Source: Hyphochytrium catenoides (Eukaryota; Sar; Hyphochytriomycetes; Hyphochytriales; Hyphochytriaceae). Taken from it: a stretch of DNA of 35,683 bases. Below, one piece after another: positions 1 to 10,320 of the stretch. A program made the position numbers and the translations under genes. The stretch lies in assembly GCA_900088475.1 (NCBI GenBank), contig FLMG01002207.1:1-35683 (forward strand). Reading direction: 5' to 3'. Each line of letters starts with the position of its first letter. The stretch's first letter is position 1. The notes under the pieces are model-generated. The model was given only the letters and a program-made list of their open reading frames with translations, was not told where the DNA came from and searched no databases.

Positions 1-1499
1 TCTGTTAGCGCGCCGGTTGGTACGTCGTGACCGGACTGCTCTCAACACTAGTCGCTACCGCTTTCTTCGCTTACGCGTCTGTCTTTCTGCCTGCAGAAGG
101 TCCGTGAATTCAGAAACGTTCTCTGTGTTGGATCTCCCGTACTTTAGTTTCTGTATTAGTCCATGAAACTTTTCTCGCACCTCTTCATTATCAGAATAAT
201 GTTAGTCAGATGAAGAACATAACTATCGACGATGGAGATTGCAAAATGAGATAAACTGTTTGCCAATTTAGAAGTGAAGGACACTGAGGGATGCTAGGAC
301 GTAGCACCAAGAGCCTTTACATTACACAGGAGAAAGAAAGAAGGATGTAGGGGAAGCCGCTGCAAAGAGAAACAATGAGATAAGAGGGGAATGTTGAGGT
401 TGAGTAACATTCTGGGAGCGATAGAAACGTAGGCCGGATGAAGAAAACAAGGCTGCTGCTACTTCAAATCGGGCTAACAGATGGGGCAGATATGCAGAGG
501 GAGGAACGGTACGTAACTGAAGATCTCACAATAGAAATGTCAGGAGAAAATAGAGCGATTGTCTCCGAGGACCAAAAACAGGTAGAGAATGAGAGACTGA
601 AGGAATGTAGAGGCGGGCTGCTGGAGATGCGTGATGCACGAAATGGGAAAATGAACAGCGGTAAAAGAAGGTGAACACAGGAGGGCCATGATCATACTAG
701 AATATATATCGGGAGAGAGAGGAAAAGAGGAAAAAGAGAGAGCAGAAAGATTGATGGACGAGAGAGGCTAGATAAAGCTAAGGAAATGAGAGCGGTGTCA
801 AGTCATTCTCATTATCGACATTCACTCCTCAGGAGTTCTTCGCCGTCGCAGGCTAGCCCTGCTTGCCGGCCTGCTGCTCGTCACTCCCGCATCTCCTTGT
901 CCTACGACTTTTAATATCCCTGACTGCGTTGTCATCATTATTATTGGTCTGTGGCTTCTCGCTTCTTCATCATCCTCCTTCTGACTCCCTCATCCCTTTG
1001 CGGCGCTAATAAACCCAGTTTTTTTGTCACCTGATGATGGAGAGCACTGTTTGAGCTACGGAAGGACTGATCACTGCGGGGATTATTTTTGAGTTTAACA
1101 AGCACAACATCATCCACCCTAAGATCCATTCTGCTCACCATTACAGCAAGCGGGTTTGCTTGCTTCCTTACTTCGTCCGGTAACATTTGCCTAACTTAAT
1201 GTTAAGACGATTTGAAATTTTGTAGACCCTAGGGGCTACAGCCGCCAATAAGCTAAGGTTAGCCTCCTCTAGCTGCGGGGTCAAACTGGAGCTTGACAAA
1301 ACTAGCCTGAGAGCTCTCCTTGCGGCATAGCTGGGTCAAGCGGGAGGAGGCTCTTGGGGGCCAGAGATTAGGTCGTCGTAGCAGTGGGTTGTTGTGTGCG
1401 CGCTTAGCGTGCGTAGCGATTGTTCGGGAGTGATAGTTTGAGAGCCTCCTGCCTGCTTGGGCCCTACCATTCTCTCCTGCTGCCTGCTGCTTGGGCCCT
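1..1499. other. Left flank, no supported gene
   Basis: No exon with convincing composition, splice sites or family motif was found on either strand. From about 300 to 800 the plus strand is purine-rich, and the 78-codon open frame at 438-674 has the biased Glu/Arg/Lys composition expected of such DNA. Short ATT runs near 935-945 could mark the tail of an old insertion, but this cannot be shown. Confidence 0.5.
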
Positions 1500-1508
1500 A
1501 CCATTCTC
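1453..1508. repeat. 22-bp direct duplication, period 34
   Basis: The 22-base unit beginning CTGCTTGGGCCCTACC occurs at 1453-1474 and again at 1487-1508 without mismatch. It lies just beyond the recombinase remnant, on the side that would be downstream of its C-terminus on the minus strand. It looks like a local tandem duplication in decaying sequence. Confidence 0.85.
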
Positions 1509-2060
1509 GCCGCCGTGTCTTCCATCTGAACGGGTTGATAGGCCGGGAAGCCTTGGTAAGCGTCAGAGTGCCAGGATCCCAAGAGCTTGATGTTTAGGTA
1601 GCCCGACCCTGCATCAGTGTAGTCGCGCGTGCTACCTTCAGGGAGTGTGTTGAGTAGGTTCGGGCGATTTTCTGCGGGCTGCTGCTGCTTGCTTCACCAG
1701 CTTGCCCACGGCCTCCGCGGTAAAAGTGATCTCGGGCGGTCCTATGGCTAACCTCCCGCTCGTCGCCTGGGTCAGGCCCAGTGAACCACCTTTAGAAGAC
1801 AGCCCGCTTTGACAGGAGGGCACAGGAGAGAGTGTCCTGACCTCCGTAAGCGACGTTGAGACCCTCTCCCGATCTGGTCGTCGTTTTTGCCGCCGCGTAA
1901 ATTGATGGAGACTGCCTCTGTCCTGGTACTATCTCCCCATGGTCTGCCAGCGCAGTCCCAAAGCCGTAGGTCGTTGATTCTAAGAAGGAACCATATCGTC
2001 TGCAGTAAGCAGCGAAAACGCCAAGCTGCCCAGTTGACTGTTTCTACTGCGCTGCACGGG
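1500..2060 (-). pseudogene. Tyrosine recombinase remnant (DIRS/Crypton-like mobile element)
   Basis: Read on the minus strand, three separated frames together resemble a tyrosine recombinase. First comes an N-terminal-like patch with YCRRYGSF (about 1984-2007). Next is a helix-rich patch ending in AVGKLVKQAAAA (frame of 1638-1823). Then YSTHSLKVARATTLM (1615-1656) matches the family's HxxR box, with Lys at the usual Arg position. One frame further on, IKLLGSWHSDAY leads to a tyrosine at 1538-1540, where the nucleophile would be expected. In the family this enzyme cuts and rejoins element DNA through a 3'-phosphotyrosine. At least three frame changes and internal stops make this copy dead. The class (Crypton, DIRS or Ngaro) cannot be decided. 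It could be part of the same composite insertion as the neighbouring LINE, but endonuclease-bearing LINEs do not normally carry this enzyme, so two elements are more likely. Confidence 0.7.
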
Positions 2061-2230
2061 TGTAGTCAGCTGTGCCTCCCCTTTCCGTTGCCACTGTGTC
2101 TAGGTTCTGGGCAGGGGCTGAGGCTGACCGAGCATATCTGAGACTGAGGACGCGTCATCCTCTAACCGCCCCAGGAAAACCTAATAACGCCGGATATTTC
2201 GCCTAATCTATTTGCCACCTAGATGTCAAC

Positions 2231-3414
2231 CTAGGTGTCAGTCCCAGTGGCAGCCGATTTACTGCGGTAGCTTGGTCCCAGGCTAAGCATTCGTGACTGA
2301 CTATAGTCCTTAAGCAGCGCCAGCTTTGCTGTCAGTCTGTCATTGCCTAGCGGCGCTGGGACCAGTCCTGCCTGCAATTTTGTTAGCAGAGGGTCCATAA
2401 ATATCAGGAAGAGGGTGGGAGGGGCATAATAGAGGTCGCCTTGTCGCACTCCACTCCATACTATTGGGAAGACGCTAGTTAGTCCCGCTCCTGCCATGGC
2501 TCTAGATGTTGCCTTGTTTCCCAATTGTCCAACGAGACGGATAAAGCATCCGGGCATCTTAAGTCTTCTCAGAGCTAGTTCCATGCTCCAGCACTCTTAC
2601 CGAGTCGTATGCCTTGCTGATCTCAGTGTTTAGGATATGAAGCCGGCAGTCTTTTTCCTTGTTCTCTTCAATTACTGCCTTTGTCACCCAGCTGACTTCT
2701 TCTGCCGACCTTCCCTTTAAAAAGCCTCGTTGGAGTGGGCTAAGGGGGTCCGTTGCTTGCCTGGCCTTGCTAATGCATCTGTTGAGGATGGCAGTTAGTT
2801 CTTTTACTACTGTCTCTAGTAGGGTAATGGGTCTGTGTCCCTGGTCTCCTGGTTTAGGGATGGGAAAAATTATGCCTGTCGCGAGCTCTCGGATCATCAG
2901 GCCTGTTCGGAGACATGCATCTAAGATGGCTCTCACTAGATCCTTGAATATTGCAGGTAGGCATTTTAAGGCTATTCTTGGGATCGTGCTCGGCTTTGGG
3001 CGGTTCCTGTCGGTCCGCTAAACATTTGTGCTCTCTCTTCATCTGTGATGGGTCCCATCAGCTCTGCCCATCCCTGATGTCTTGCCACAGTTTCAGGCCT
3101 AAGCATTTCCCACTGTTCTCTGTCTGCCTGATCCTGTGGGGGGTTGTTTGCAGGTAGTAAGCTTTCGTTTGGTTTCTCAGCACCTTTACCTGCACCCAGC
3201 TGGGTGGGGCCTTTGCCGTGGCTATCCAGTCCTCGAAAACCTGTGCCACTCCTGTCAGCTGTTCCTCCTCCGTCGTAATTGCCGTTTGAGGTTCTCCTTG
3301 CTCATAAAAATATGTTACAACTTCCATTGGCTTTACTCGGGCTCTTGGTTTTACCAGCTTCCCAAATCTAGTCAGAGCCTTTCTGTCGAAAAGTTTTCGC
3401 CTCTTTAACCTCAT
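2231..3414 (-). pseudogene. LINE reverse transcriptase segment
   Basis: Fingers and palm motifs of a non-LTR reverse transcriptase are visible across several frames. IFPIPKPGDQGHRPITLL is the first conserved block, LQRGFLKGRS the second. EISKAYDSV (2598-2624) is the block that normally carries the first catalytic aspartate, here replaced by Glu. After a frame change near 2580 come a helix and GVRQGD (2435-2452). The expected YxDD box should follow about 40 residues later but only an unrelated LLKDYS-like string is present, so the catalytic centre is lost. The 3058-3414 stretch is the linker upstream of the fingers. Known role of the family: target-primed copying of element RNA. Confidence 0.88.
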
Positions 3415-3740
3415 TTCTCTCAGCGCTTTAAGGAACTTCGTCCTTAGAAGGCGGGAGATCTCCTGTGAAATTGAAGCTGCTATGTTTGTGATAGAGGCAT
3501 GCCAGACGTCACATTGTACCTTGTTAGGCCCTCATGGGTTTGCGGGGAGTTCGGGCACTCTTACTCACTCCTATATTTGCTGCCTTCTGGACTGTCTTTC
3601 GCACTTTCTTCGCCAGTTTTGTCGTGTGAGTGTGAATAAAGTGATTTGGCAAGGTTTCCCAGGGATCGTATGTGCCCAGGCCTCCTCTGTGTCTGGCTGT
3701 CGCCGGATTGCTCCATCTGCTCAGTAACGCACTAAGTTGT

Positions 3741-5093
3741 CTACGTACCGCCCTTAGTTTGTTGGCTTCGTTGCTCCTCCTTCTTGTTTGTCTCCCGGTG
3801 GTCTGGCCTAGGGCTTGTTTGCCTGCTTCCATCACCGCTTTCTCTAGGTATTTCCATGCTCGTTGTATCTTGCTGGTCCATTGCGGCTCCTTGACCTCCA
3901 TCACCTGTTCCAGTAGAGGTGCAGACACCTCGTCTAGCCGATCTATTACCCCTTGGCACTCCTCCCTGAGTCCTTTCATAGTTCCCGAGCGCTTCGCTTT
4001 CCAGGGCATTATCTGTTTCATCGTCCTCCTTTGCTTGTCTGGGCTTTGTAAGGGTAAGTCTGCCCCATCTCACCTTCCCTGCTCTTGTGTAAGTGGGAGG
4101 TGCGCGTGGTGGATGTCTAACTTGCCGTCTCCCGCCTTCTGTTGGCCGTGCTAACGCTTTCCCTGGTAGCAATGCCCCATCATTCCCCAGTATTATTGTT
4201 TCTGCATATGGGAAGTCTGCTATCACTGGAGCGTGGTCGCTTCTGTCTAGTTTCATTTTGGCTATGAAAATGCCGCTGCATAGCTCAGCCAGTAGAGGTG
4301 AGGCCCAAATTTGATCTATTCGAGAGGCTACCTGTCCTCCGCGAGTGGACGTGTATGTCCAGGCTTGCACATATGAGTGTCTTAGCCTAAAGAATTCTGT
4401 CAGCTCCAGACTCCTTAGGACGCTTGTCACCGATTCATGGTGTGTGTCTCCATTGTTCAGCCGGCCCGATAGTCTGTCTAGGGGTGTGCATACGCTGTTA
4501 GTATCTTCTAAGATCAGGGTCTCCATACCTCTCTCATGGGCAAGTTGGCATTGTATTCTCATTTCCGTCGCCAGAGCTCTTTGTCTGACGCCTAAGTTGC
4601 CTTCCCCTCTCTGGGTGGATGGCACTGCCGCAGTGGCAGCACTTGCTGCTCCGTATGCCACTATTATTCTAACTCCTTTCCCTCTAGGGTTCGGCTTAAA
4701 GGTAACCGCCAATAGTCTGTCACTTGCTGCCTCTTTGCCGTCTCTGATGAAACGGGACCATGGTTCCTTTACCAAACGACCCACTCCTGAGAAGGCCCTT
4801 GCCGCCTTGGATGGCTCCGGTATCGCCCATGTTAGCCCATATCCGTTCTCCTCTGCCAACTACTGCTCCGCCACTCGTACGGTCCCGGGTGCTGCTTTTG
4901 TGAGTCTATGTTCTGTGAAGCCTAGGAAATTGACTGGATGTGCCTTCATGAAATAGATTAGGTCAGTAATCCTTCCCTCACTAGTGCCATCTTTGAACCC
5001 TCCACAGTTGTTTACTGTGGCAAGCCTCAGACGTCCTTCCGCTGCTAGAGGAATCACGCAATCATCCCCATCGCAACTTCGTGGAGGGTCCAC
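3741..5093 (-). pseudogene. LINE endonuclease (APE/EEP-family) segment
   Basis: This is the endonuclease that would nick target DNA to prime reverse transcription. The N-terminal strand reads LRLATVNNCGG, followed by the metal-binding FTEHRL. After an in-frame TAG at 4860-4862 the same frame continues. It holds LILEDTN (usually GDFN or GDTN; residues 118-121 counted from 4859), RIDQIWAS (180-187) and SDHAPV (207-212). Order and spacing match the exonuclease-endonuclease-phosphatase family. The last 90 or so residues of this frame, after about 4030, are out of frame; the sensible continuation, rich in Lys/Arg helices, lies in the frame of 3524-4021. The interrupted frames mean no functional protein is expected. 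Confidence 0.88.
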
Positions 5094-5215
5094 TGCTCCA
5101 CGGGGTTGCGTTATTGTCGGTCTCGGGGTAGTAGCTGCCTCGGGCTCAATGGCCGCTGCTGCTGCTGCTGGTGATTGGTGTTTCCTCTCCTGTGTAAGAT
5201 TATTATTATATGAGA

Positions 5216-5998
5216 CGGAGGGAGAAAACAGATATCAGGAGCAGAAACTAGAGATGTTGAGAGAGGTACAAAGAGATAGAGAGGCAGTATCTTGTATCAC
5301 TTCGGTGGTACTGTTAGATGATCAAGAAGGTGCATCATCAACAGATCTCCTCTTTCGCAACTTTATATGTTTTGCCAGCTCTCTCCCCAACCTCCTACCA
5401 CCTCATAATAACTTTTGCTCTTGGAGACCTAATACAATGAGGTAGAAGGAAAAAGGACGAGTTAGCTTCACATCCGGACCATCGTAACACTCCGCAGAGA
5501 GAAAGGCTTGGGCTAGATAGCTAGAAGGTCAATAGATGACCTAGAATCAAATCGTTTGGCGGAGGGGCTGGTGAGCCGCGAGAAAAGAGCTAGTATCAGA
5601 AAGAGTAGCTGATGTCTTTAGCGGGCTGTTGTTGGACAACCCAGACACAGGAGTCGGGTGGGCTTAGCCGTAGGAACGCTACTTTGTAATGAAATTGATA
5701 CTGGTTAGCCGCCGCACGTAGTGGTCTGCACCACACACTCGCGAAGAACTTACTTATTAGCTCTATAGGGTGTGGTACCGCAAAGCAAGGGTGAGGATGA
5801 GGCGTCTGTCCTAAATATAGTTTCCATGTCTACAATGACGCAATGGAGGCTACACAAGTCTGTGTACCAGCTGGCTAGAGAAGACCTTGCAGAATTATTG
5901 GCCTACTATATATGAAAACGCTACCCCGCCCGTTATTCATGTCGCAGCCAATCATCTTCTTCCATACTAGAGTGGCCGCCGCCATGATCGTTAGTGGT
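5216..5998. other. Unassigned DNA beside the LINE
   Basis: No exon or motif was recognised. The interval contains a short (TTA)n run near 5200-5215, which borders the LINE's 5' side, and mixed-composition DNA. Open frames here are short and unremarkable. Confidence 0.4.
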
Positions 5999-7010
5999 GT
6001 ACAAAGAGCAGAAGAGGGAGCAGTAGCAGGACACAGGAGAAGAAGAACTGGGAGCGCCTTAAGGCTAAGCAAGCCAACAGGAGGAGGAGGCGGGAGGCAG
6101 CAGTACCGGGCACGGGGCAGAAAGCAGCAGTATGGGGTACGAACACAGCTTCATCCGGGTTGAGGTTGGCAACAGCAGGGGCCACGATGCAGCCGGTAGC
6201 AGCAGGAGATATAGCAAGACAATCTTTAACGGGAAACACAAGGAGCCAGCCGACAGGAGGGAGCAGCAGGAGAGAAGAGACTGAAGTAGGAGGCAGCAGC
6301 AGGAGGCTTGGGGCAGAAGATAGAAAGCAGCAGCGCCAGGCGGTAAGGGCGAAGCAGTAAGAGACAGGAGGCAGGAGACAAGACAAGGCTGGAAGCACGT
6401 AGAAGCACTGCTTGAGGTGGCCGCATGCAGTAGTCGAATGCGGCAGCAAGCAAGATGCAGTAGGAGGAGTAGGAGAGGCAGTAGCAGGACGAAGTAGTAG
6501 CAGCACAAGAAGTGGAAAGCTTTAGGCATGCAGTAGAAGAAAGGAGGGCAGCATCACCGGGCACGAAACAGAAAGCAGCGGCATGAGACACGAGACAGAA
6601 AGCAGCAGAATGAGGCAGGAACGCAGCAAGAGTGAGGTAGGCAAGCGTGCAGGACGGAGCGGGCAGTAGCACGAGGCAGGAAAACAATCGATAAAAGAGA
6701 ATAAAGGAGACAGGAGACAGTAGGAAATAGGAGAGAGCAGCGAGAGGGAAGCTACTGCGGCAGGAGCCAGAACAACCAGGAGGTATGGGACAGGAGGCAG
6801 CAGGTAGAACGCGCCGCCAGCCAGGAGGCAGAGCCAGGGCAACACCCTAAACACGACACCGCGCCAGGACGCAACAAGCGGACACCTGCAAGGTGCAGTG
6901 GTAGGCATGACATCAGAGTAGAAAGCAGCAGGGGGAGGCAGGGGGCAGCATCACGAGGCAGGCAGCAGTACGAGGAGGCAGCGAGGCAGTGCAGCAGAGG
7001 CAGGAGACAA
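5999..7010. repeat. Degenerate CAG/GGAG-rich repeat region
   Basis: About 1 kb of the plus strand is built from loosely repeated blocks of GGAGGCAGCAG and CAGAAAGCAGCAG type. Longer recurring phrases resembling GGCACGRRRCAGAAAGCAGC occur near 6110, 6560 and 6590, and a related CACGAGGCAGGCAGCAG near 6950. Copies differ in length and order, so this is an old minisatellite-like array rather than a clean tandem repeat. The three reading frames of the minus strand stay open for up to 170 codons, but only as Leu/Ser/Cys/Ala-rich translation of the repeat; they are not treated as genes. A related patch lies at 9830-10320. Confidence 0.75.
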
Positions 7011-7334
7011 CATGAAGGGAGATAGGAGGCAGGAGCCAGCCACTCTCATTTGCCTTTCTCTGGCAGTCTCTAAATCTTTATTCACCTCTATATATATCTG
7101 TTGCTTCTGTTCTCTCTATGCCTACTGCTTTTGTTCTCTTGTTTTAGTAGTGTCTCTCTCTCGCCCGCGCAAGCGCGTTCACCTTCTTTCAAGCATCTGT
7201 CCATATCTCTCTTTCCTAATCTCTCTACCCCTTCTCATTCTGGCCCATTCTACCTCTCTCGTCGGCATTTTGTAACTGATGAAGTAAGCGGGGTACGTTC
7301 TCTAAAAGAAACTAAGGGGTTCTAGTGTGAATGT

Positions 7335-7435
7335 CTTCTTTCTTCTTTCTCTCTCTTTTTCTCTCTCTCTCATTCCGTCTCTCTTTTCTCTCTCTCTCTC
7401 TCTCGTTCTCTCTTTTCTCTCTGCGCCTGTACATT
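7335..7435. repeat. CT-rich (homopyrimidine) tract
   Basis: The plus strand is almost entirely C and T for about 100 bases, with long TCTCTC runs. It separates the CAG-rich block from the next unassigned stretch. Confidence 0.85.
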
Positions 7436-8794
7436 GTCTTCTTGTGACCTTCCTGCTTGCTCTCTCATAAAGTTAGCGAGAAAGGGGACCCAGAGAATGA
7501 AAAAGAGGAGCTTCTCCTACCTAAAGCGTTTTTGTTTTGTCTCACCCTTTTCCTGGGCCCCAAGAGAGATGCACTGTCGTTGCAAAATGAGGAGAGTGCG
7601 AGACGATTGCAGAGAGGGGGGAACAGGTATGAGGGGACAGGGACAGACAGAGAGTGGGAGGGAAAGAAGAAAGAGTAGAGCATCGTAACTCTTTCTGTTG
7701 CTCCTCGCTTCAGAGTAGTGGTAGCGAAATATTATGAAGTCTTTCGTGCCCTCCTGACTCCAGCAGCAAGGTAAAGAAACAATAGAGAAGTCAAATACCA
7801 AGGTTCTGTCATATTTGGTCTCTCTCCTCTTCGCAGAGAAAATATTGATCCTTAGGTCCCTTCTCCTCCTGTAGAGTGACTGACAGGTAAGAAGACAGAC
7901 ATAAAGTACCTGGGAGAGACAGGGTGGCAAGGGCTAGCAAAAGGAAAAAGAAGAGAGCACCTCGAACAGTCCCTTCTTCTTCCTGCACTTACATGAGACC
8001 ATCTTTCTTCGTCTCCATCAAGCTACCTATCTTTATCTCAATTCTCCTCTTTATCTCTCCATCTGCCTCTCCACTACTCAGTTTCTCTATCTCTTCCTCC
8101 GTACATCCCTCTCTCTCGCTCTCTCTTTTGTTTTCTTTCAAATCCCACTTTCCTCCATTCCTCTTTTGCCTACAGTATCTATATCTCTTTTCGTTGTTAT
8201 ACTGGATTCTGAATCCTTGTTGATCAAGTCTATTTGACTCTCCCTTCGCTCTCTCGTCTCTTCCTTCACTTCCCTCTCTTTTACCCATATATCTATTACC
8301 ACTAGCTCTTTTGTCGGCATACTGGAATCCTCTTCCTTGATCAAAGAAGCTGGTTGACTCTCTCATGGCGTGCTTTGAGTGCTGAGCTCTTCTTGGCGAG
8401 CCGGAACTCGAGAGGTGAGATTAATGACTGTGAAGAGTGTGAGCTCAATAAGTAGCGGAATGCTTAGTACTCTGTTGACGTGCTAAGCTTCCTACAGGGT
8501 ATTACTGCTGCTGTGAGAGTGTTTTGGGGTGGTGTTCAATGGTGCTAAGTCTTAGTTCGTTCTTAAGGTTGCAGGAAGCCTATCGATAGAGTCTCACGAG
8601 TCAGAGAAGCGAGGAGATAGATAGCAGTAAGAAAGAGTCGTTCCGCACATCTGAAAAGTAAAAGTAAACTAACCGAACGTGAATGACTACGCTGTACTCG
8701 TACTGAAGTACTGATGCTCTCAAGCAATGATCCGACGAAATATCTGTCACAAAGGCAAAACACACACCACAACGCCCATCACCGCCACAATGCT
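7436..8794. other. Unassigned low-complexity DNA with an imperfect direct repeat
   Basis: No gene is supported. The plus strand is pyrimidine-rich from about 7970 to 8300. Two imperfect copies of a segment of about 75-90 bases, each with a TATCTAT start, an ATACTGGA core, TTGATCAA and TTGACTCTC, lie near 8171-8244 and 8287-8362. Open frames in this region have Ser/Leu/Phe or Glu/Arg bias caused by the CT/GA content. Confidence 0.4.
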
Positions 8795-8971
8795 TTTTTT
8801 CAGCGTTTCGACCAGACAAGCTAGAAGGTCGGCAGCACTAGAATCTTCTGCCACTCCTGATAAAAGCTTCAAAAGCTGTCGTTCTCCGCTCTCCGGCGTC
8901 AACTGAAGCTCTCCTCCTCCATCAAAAGTAGTTATCCCCAATGACGTGGAAGCAACAATAGTTTGAATCCT
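8795..8971 (-). other. Possible coding exon, unidentified
   Basis: The minus-strand frame here has a protein-like composition unlike its surroundings. It has a Gly/Glu-rich stretch (DGGGELQLTPESGERQ), then a probable amphipathic helix (LLKLLSGVAEDSSAADLLAC and on to ETLKK). No donor or acceptor pair could be fixed and no family is recognised. It ends 88 bases short of the proposed start of the retropepsin-like gene on the opposite strand. It could equally be chance. Confidence 0.2.
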
Positions 8972-9058
8972 TTTGCAAGACCTCCCCTCACCCACTCCTC
9001 CGCTCCTTCCTTGTGCCCCTCGCTCGTCTCTATACACTTTCTCTTTGCTAACGAAATC

Positions 9059-9749
9059 ATGTCTGTGAGTGAAGACCAATTACGTCGACTCATCATCCCA
9101 GAAAGTGCTGCTGGCTCACCCCAAACAAAGACACGAGACAGAAGCAGCCCAAGGGGTTCGGCACCCACTGGAGATCGATATCAACAAGAAGAAATGACAG
9201 GTCAGCAAACAGAAGTAACTGCTGGTGGTACTGATCGTGGAGAAGACTACAAGGGCGACATCGCCGAACCCATTGGATATATTGACCCCAAGCTGCAGGA
9301 TCTGCTCTTAGCTGACGACGTAGAACCGCAGAAACTGAAAATACTGTCCAAGGTTGAGTTAGAAGTGGACTATCTATCTGGTGCCAGTGAAAGACCAAGC
9401 TTTCCCGTGATAATAGGTGTGATATATGGGTCTAACTCTAGGCCATTTGTAAACCTTTTTGTGAAGCGTCGAGGGCAAGCTATCAACGTTGTCTTTTTGG
9501 TTGTTATCGGGATCTCCATATGTCTATCTATCAGAAGAGGTCATCAACACCCTACTCCCTGAAGGGACCAAGATTCCAGAGAGGTTAATGGTTGAAGTTC
9601 ACGGGGCAAAGCTGACTGCTGATCTCGTCCCACGGCAGTCCCATTTTGTTGGCATCAATGTTCTTGGGGCAGAATTCTTCAGGCAGGCCGGGGCAACCTT
9701 GACTCTCGATTATAGGAACTCGAAAGTTGAAATACATGCAGATCCATGA
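9059..9749 (+). pseudogene. Retropepsin-like aspartic protease gene, disrupted at the active site
   Basis: Two overlapping plus frames make one recognisable protein. From ATG 9059 the first frame runs about 147 codons: a polar N-terminal region, then a strand pattern ending in NVVFLV. The frame then changes within 9495-9505, and the second frame continues GSPYVYLSEEVINTL to the TGA at 9747-9749. This part includes HFVGINVLGAEFF, whose NVLG matches the hydrophobic-hydrophobic-Gly signature of clan AA peptidases, and closes with LTLDYRNSKVEI. The catalytic Asp-Thr/Ser-Gly triad falls exactly at the break: the second frame has Leu-Ser-Gly, with TTA at 9504-9506 where the Asp codon should be. Such enzymes work as homodimers, in retroelement polyproteins or as host proteins. 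No RT or integrase follows, so a host-type or domesticated family is possible. A sequencing error could explain the shift, but the change seems to need both a base insertion and a substitution. Confidence 0.62.
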
Positions 9750-9829
9750 AAAGACCGGGTGCTCTTATGTGGACTTGTTTACTGTTTTTCTTAATTATGA
9801 TCAATGCTTAGTGATTCCTCTTATATCAC

Positions 9830-10320
9830 CTAAGGCAGAGACAGCATTGGAGGGAAAGAATGGACAAAGAGGCATGCGGGTGAGGAGAAGGAATGAAGGA
9901 GTTTGTTGAGCGAGGACATGAAGGAGACCGTGCCCAGAACAGTGATGAGGGGAAGACGGAGCAGGAAGAAAGAGAAAGAGAAAGTAGCAGGAAGAGAAAG
10001 GGGAAAGAAATTAGCACGTCTGCTATCGGAGAAGAGTAGTAAGAGCAGCAGGAGGGGGGCAGATAAGGCCTAAATGAAAAGGACGGAGTGCTAGTTCGAA
10101 GAGGAAAGCGAGACACGAGACAGCAAGAGNNNNNNNNNNNNNNNNNNNNNNNNNNNNNNNNNNNNNNNNNNNNNNNNNNNNNNNNNNNNNNNNNNNNNNN
10201 NNNNNNNNNNNNNNNNNNNNNNNNNNNNNNNNNNNNNNNNNNNNNNNNNNNNNNNNNNNNNCAGGCAAAGCCGAAGCAACAGGGGAAGAGGAAGTAAAGG
10301 ACGGAGAGAAGAGACAAGTA
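9830..10320. repeat. Second purine-rich repeat patch, interrupted by an N gap
   Basis: GGAAAGAG, CAGCAGGAGG and GACACGAGACAGCAAGAG phrases resemble those at 5999-7010. For example, a GAGACACGAGACAG string occurs near 6572 and a close match near 10109. The assembly stopped inside this patch. Open frames running through the Ns are meaningless. Confidence 0.6.
10130..10261. other. Assembly gap (132 N)
   Basis: A run of 132 N characters with repeat sequence on both sides. The true length of the missing sequence is unknown, and the flanking repeat suggests collapse or failed extension. Confidence 0.99.

Larger units (their letters stand above)
2231..5215 (-). mobile_element. Degenerate non-LTR (LINE-type) retrotransposon
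   Basis: Endonuclease-like and reverse-transcriptase-like segments occur in the LINE order on the minus strand: apurinic endonuclease at the 5' side (4200-5093), a charged linker (3058-4021), then reverse transcriptase (2231-2936). The reading frame changes at least four times: near 4030, between 3524 and 3414, near 2930 and near 2580. It also carries an in-frame TAG at 4860-4862 and a stop at 3058-3060. Upstream of the endonuclease the frame stays open through an alanine run to about 5215. No gag-like zinc-knuckle ORF, RNase H or clear poly-A tail was recognised, and target-site duplications could not be identified by eye. It is a fossil insertion; the exact ends are uncertain. Confidence 0.88.

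Noticed and set aside
4860-4862. Possible stop-codon reassignment (TAG read as an amino acid) in the endonuclease
   Set aside because: The same element has several frame changes and lost catalytic residues, and the intact genes in the window (for example GMP synthase) have no internal TAG, so decay explains it.
5991-6908. Several overlapping minus-strand open frames of 128-171 codons rich in Leu, Ser, Cys and Ala
   Set aside because: They are translations of the CAG/GGAG-type repeat in all three frames, with no domain, splice or start evidence.
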